Origin: CAZMFZ01 sp046152935
Lineage (GTDB): Bacteria; Bacteroidota; Bacteroidia; Cytophagales; UBA9547
DNA: 7,637 nt
NCBI GenBank assembly: GCA_046152935.1
Contig: JBJXGB010000125.1
Span: 1 to 7,637, forward strand
Direction of reading: 5' to 3'
The notes beneath the pieces were generated by a model that saw nothing but the letters and a program-made list of their open reading frames with translations, was not told where the DNA came from and did no database searches. Shown here piece by piece: positions 5,382-7,637 of this stretch. The position numbers and the translations under genes are program-made. Position 1 is the first letter of the stretch. The number at the start of each line of letters is the position of its first letter.

Positions 5382-5996
5382 ATGAATATGGAAACGAAAG
5401 AAGGAATAGTAAAAGGGGCTTGCGATCTATTTATGCGATATGGCATAAAATCGATTACGATGGATGACATAGCTCGTCATCTTTCGATGAGTAAAAAGAC
5501 AATTTACCAGTTTTTCTCAGACAAAGATGCCTTGGTGCTCGATGTGGCACACATGGAAATGAATTCGCAGAAATGTAAATGGGAAAATGCGGCCAAAGAA
5601 AGCAAAGACGTAATTGAGTTTTTCTGGAAAGCCACAGAAATATTGAAAAACGACATGAGCAAAATGAACCCATCTTTGTTATTTGATATGAAAAAATACC
5701 ATCAGAATGGGTACAAAGCATTTCAACAACACAAAAGTGAGCACATTACCAGAGAAATAAAAGACATGCTCAATTTGGGCATTCAACAAGGACTTTTCAG
5801 AAAAGATGTAAATGTTGAAATATTATCAAAAGTAAGAGTAGAGCAGATAGAATTGATGTTTAATCCAGATGTGTTTCCACACGATGAATTTACCATTACC
5901 GAACTTTCTACCCAAATTTTTGAACATTTTATGTATGGCATTTCAACTTTAAAAGGCCATCAGAGGCTCAATGAATTAAAGCAGATTACCGAATAA
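5382..5996 (+). CDS. TetR/AcrR-family transcriptional regulator
   Basis: The protein is 204 residues from the ATG at 5382. A second ATG at 5388 is equally plausible, while the in-frame TTG at 5376 is unlikely. The N-terminal DNA-binding domain is textbook: IVKGACDLFMRYG (9-21), then ITMDDIARHLSMSKKTIYQ (25-43) with FFSDKDAL closing the helix-turn-helix. The C-terminal two thirds is helical and would bind the inducing ligand and dimerise; it shows no family-defining motif. It lies 37 bp upstream of the tolC-type gene on the same strand and is probably cotranscribed with it. By analogy with AcrR-type regulators, it most likely represses this efflux operon until an exported compound binds it. 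Confidence 0.92.
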   Translation: MNMETKEGIVKGACDLFMRYGIKSITMDDIARHLSMSKKTIYQFFSDKDALVLDVAHMEMNSQKCKWENAAKESKDVIEFFWKATEILKNDMSKMNPSLLFDMKKYHQNGYKAFQQHKSEHITREIKDMLNLGIQQGLFRKDVNVEILSKVRVEQIELMFNPDVFPHDEFTITELSTQIFEHFMYGISTLKGHQRLNELKQITE

Positions 5997-6033
5997 ATTT
6001 TTAACCGATTAAATTAACCAAACCTTATTTCAA

Positions 6034-7470
6034 ATGAAAAGAAAAGTATTTGTTGTGCTGTGGGGACTTGCCTCGCTAGGTGCTTTAGCCCAAAATGCGC
6101 AGCCCACACCGACAGACACGCTCAAAATGTCGTTGCAAGACTGTATTGATTATGCAGTAAAAAACAATGTGAATATCAAAAATGCCACACTTGATGAGGC
6201 AATTGCTTCTGCAAAAGTTAGAGAGATTCGAGGCATTGGATTACCTCAAATCAATGGATCTGCGGGCTTACAACATTATTTCAAATTAAGAAATTCGTAT
6301 TTCCCCGGAGGCGGGCCTTTTGGACCACCTGCTGATCCCAACGATCCAGACCCGACAAAAGTAATTGTGTATCCAGCTATCTTTCAATTACCGACTAACT
6401 TGGATGCAAATGTTACGGCTTCGCAAATATTGTTCAATGCAAGTTATATTGTGGGACTTCAAGCAGCCAAAACCTACAAAGAACTTTCAGTAAGAGCAAG
6501 TCAGCAAACCAAGGAACAGACAATAAGTAATGTAAAAAAAGCCTATTTCCAAAATCTTGTCAACACTGAAAGAATCAAGCTTTACGACATTAACATAAAT
6601 CGATTAGATTCAACTATCTCTCAAACCAGAGCGTTACAAAAAAATGGATTTGTAGAACAAATAGACTTAGATAGATTGGAAGTAACATTCAATAATTTGC
6701 TAACAGAATATGAAAAAACATTGAATCTACTTATATTATCATCGTTACAATTGAAATTTCAAATTGGACTTCCCATTGAAAACAATATGATTCTAACCGA
6801 TAAATTGGAAAAATATGTAGCAGATACGTCATTCAAATCAATAAATCAGGTAAATCCAGACGACAGAGTTGAATACCAACTATTAAGATTACAGGTAAAG
6901 TCTAACAAATTGCAATTGAAAAACAATCGAGGTGAAGCTCTACCTTCTTTAGTGTTGTCGGGTACAATTGGTGCGTTTTCTTCTGCTAAAGATTTGAATC
7001 TTTTTGAAGGCAAAAAAACAGCAGTTTTCAATTCGTTGACTGAAGCCCCTTCTCTTCAAAATACGGGTGCTTACTTCAGTAGTTATTCGTTCTTTCAGGT
7101 GGGATTGAATGTGCCACTCTTTACAGGTTTGCAAAGAACAAATAAGGTGCAACAGTCGAAATTATCTTTAGAAAAATCTGAAAATAATCTTAAGAACTTC
7201 GCAGAAGTAGTAAATCTTCAAGTAAAAGTGGCTAAAGTAAATTTACAAAATAGCAAGCAATCCCTTGTGATCCAGCAAAGAAATCTTGATTTAGCCAAAA
7301 AAGTTAGCTCTAATGTGTTCAAAAAATATAAAGCCGGTGTAAGTTCAAATTTAGAAGTGATTACAGCGGAAGCTTCATTAAAGGAATCCCAAATCAATTA
7401 TTTCAATGCACTTTATGACTTCTTAGTAAATAAAATTGATTTTGAAACTGCAGCAGGACTCAACAAATAA
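6034..7470 (+). CDS. TolC-family outer-membrane efflux channel
   Basis: The 478-residue product has a signal peptide (MKRK then a hydrophobic core, cleavage after ALA at 19) and the two repeated outer-membrane-efflux-protein halves, roughly residues 30-245 and 275-470. Typical features are LKMSLQDCIDYAVKNN near the mature N terminus, LPQINGSAGL, long amphipathic helices, LPSLVLSGTIG, and FFQVGLNVPLFTGLQR followed by the last coiled helices. Three copies would form the barrel and periplasmic tunnel through which an inner-membrane pump expels its substrate. A Gly/Pro-rich stretch from about residue 89 to 115 (GGGPFGPP and DPNDPDP) is in the position of the first surface loop. The gene sits between tetR and a lipoprotein adaptor, 47 bp before the latter, which is the normal order for a Bacteroidetes tripartite efflux operon. 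The substrate is unknown. Confidence 0.93.
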   Translation: MKRKVFVVLWGLASLGALAQNAQPTPTDTLKMSLQDCIDYAVKNNVNIKNATLDEAIASAKVREIRGIGLPQINGSAGLQHYFKLRNSYFPGGGPFGPPADPNDPDPTKVIVYPAIFQLPTNLDANVTASQILFNASYIVGLQAAKTYKELSVRASQQTKEQTISNVKKAYFQNLVNTERIKLYDININRLDSTISQTRALQKNGFVEQIDLDRLEVTFNNLLTEYEKTLNLLILSSLQLKFQIGLPIENNMILTDKLEKYVADTSFKSINQVNPDDRVEYQLLRLQVKSNKLQLKNNRGEALPSLVLSGTIGAFSSAKDLNLFEGKKTAVFNSLTEAPSLQNTGAYFSSYSFFQVGLNVPLFTGLQRTNKVQQSKLSLEKSENNLKNFAEVVNLQVKVAKVNLQNSKQSLVIQQRNLDLAKKVSSNVFKKYKAGVSSNLEVITAEASLKESQINYFNALYDFLVNKIDFETAAGLNK

Positions 7471-7517
7471 CCATTAATTAACCCAACTTATCTTCAACAT
7501 AAATCTCTAAAAAAACA

Positions 7518-7637
7518 ATGACAACAAATCGATTACCCAAAATATTTGCCATTGCCCTAGCGCTTTTGATCGCCTGTGGCAAACAAGAAGGTGACAAAAA
7601 AGCCCAACTTGAAACCCTAAAAACGCAACAAGCCGAA
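7518..7637 (+). CDS. Periplasmic adaptor (membrane fusion) lipoprotein of an efflux pump, N-terminal part
   Basis: Forty codons are visible before the right edge. The start ATG at 7518 is followed by a hydrophobic signal segment and a perfect lipobox, LIAC, with Cys20 as the lipidated residue. The next residues (KKAQLETLKTQQAE) look like the start of a charged alpha-helical coiled coil. In Bacteroidetes, adaptor proteins of RND-type pumps often begin with exactly this lipoprotein signal and Lys/Glu-rich helix, and they follow a tolC gene. The adaptor would bridge the inner-membrane pump and the TolC channel. The identification rests mainly on context because the conserved lipoyl and barrel domains lie outside the window. 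An RND transporter gene is expected next. Confidence 0.72.
   Translation, partial: MTTNRLPKIFAIALALLIACGKQEGDKKAQLETLKTQQAE

Noticed and set aside
6295..6380. Gly/Pro-rich stretch in the TolC-type protein as an unusual insertion
   Set aside because: A variable, Pro/Gly-rich first surface loop is common in this family, so it is not evidence of anything new.
1..7637. CRISPR array, tRNA, rRNA or insertion-sequence transposase
   Set aside because: No regularly spaced repeat-spacer array, tRNA-like cloverleaf or transposase motif was seen on either strand by eye.

Overview
The window looks like chromosomal DNA of a Bacteroidetes bacterium, most likely from the Cytophagales side. The DNA is AT-rich by eye and strong Shine-Dalgarno sites are absent. 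Two intergenic regions carry exact matches to the Bacteroidetes -7 promoter element TAnnTTTG. NuoD, the short Crp/Fnr regulator and the TolC/lipoprotein-adaptor efflux operon all read like proteins of that phylum. This is inferred from the sequence alone; no search was run.

Layout, left to right. (1) Positions 1-444 (+): the 3' end of a WD40-repeat protein. (2) Positions 458-494: a 17-bp perfect hairpin that probably terminates transcription from both sides. (3) Positions 492-3124 (-): a cluster read nuoD, then a START-domain lipid-binding protein, then nuoC. Two contacting subunits of respiratory complex I are here in reversed order, separated by a foreign-looking gene, with no other nuo gene in view. 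A 56-nt direct repeat and a strong hairpin (1032-1174) fill the gap ahead of nuoC. (4) Positions 3301-4392 (-): a lipoprotein of the strictosidine synthase/SMP-30 beta-propeller family. (5) Positions 4472-5038 (-): a Crp/Fnr-type regulator. The short gap between these two genes holds a perfect 16-bp palindrome upstream of an exact TAnnTTTG box, a layout expected of a Crp-activated promoter. (6) Positions 5039-5381: an intergenic regulatory region with several inverted repeats. (7) Positions 5382-7637 (+): a tripartite efflux operon of tetR, a tolC-type outer-membrane channel, and the start of a lipoprotein periplasmic adaptor that runs off the right edge. An RND pump gene probably follows outside the window.

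Nothing here is clearly a new system. The most testable leads are the Crp/palindrome/beta-propeller unit, the split nuoD-START-nuoC cluster, and the REP-like structured repeat ahead of nuoC.
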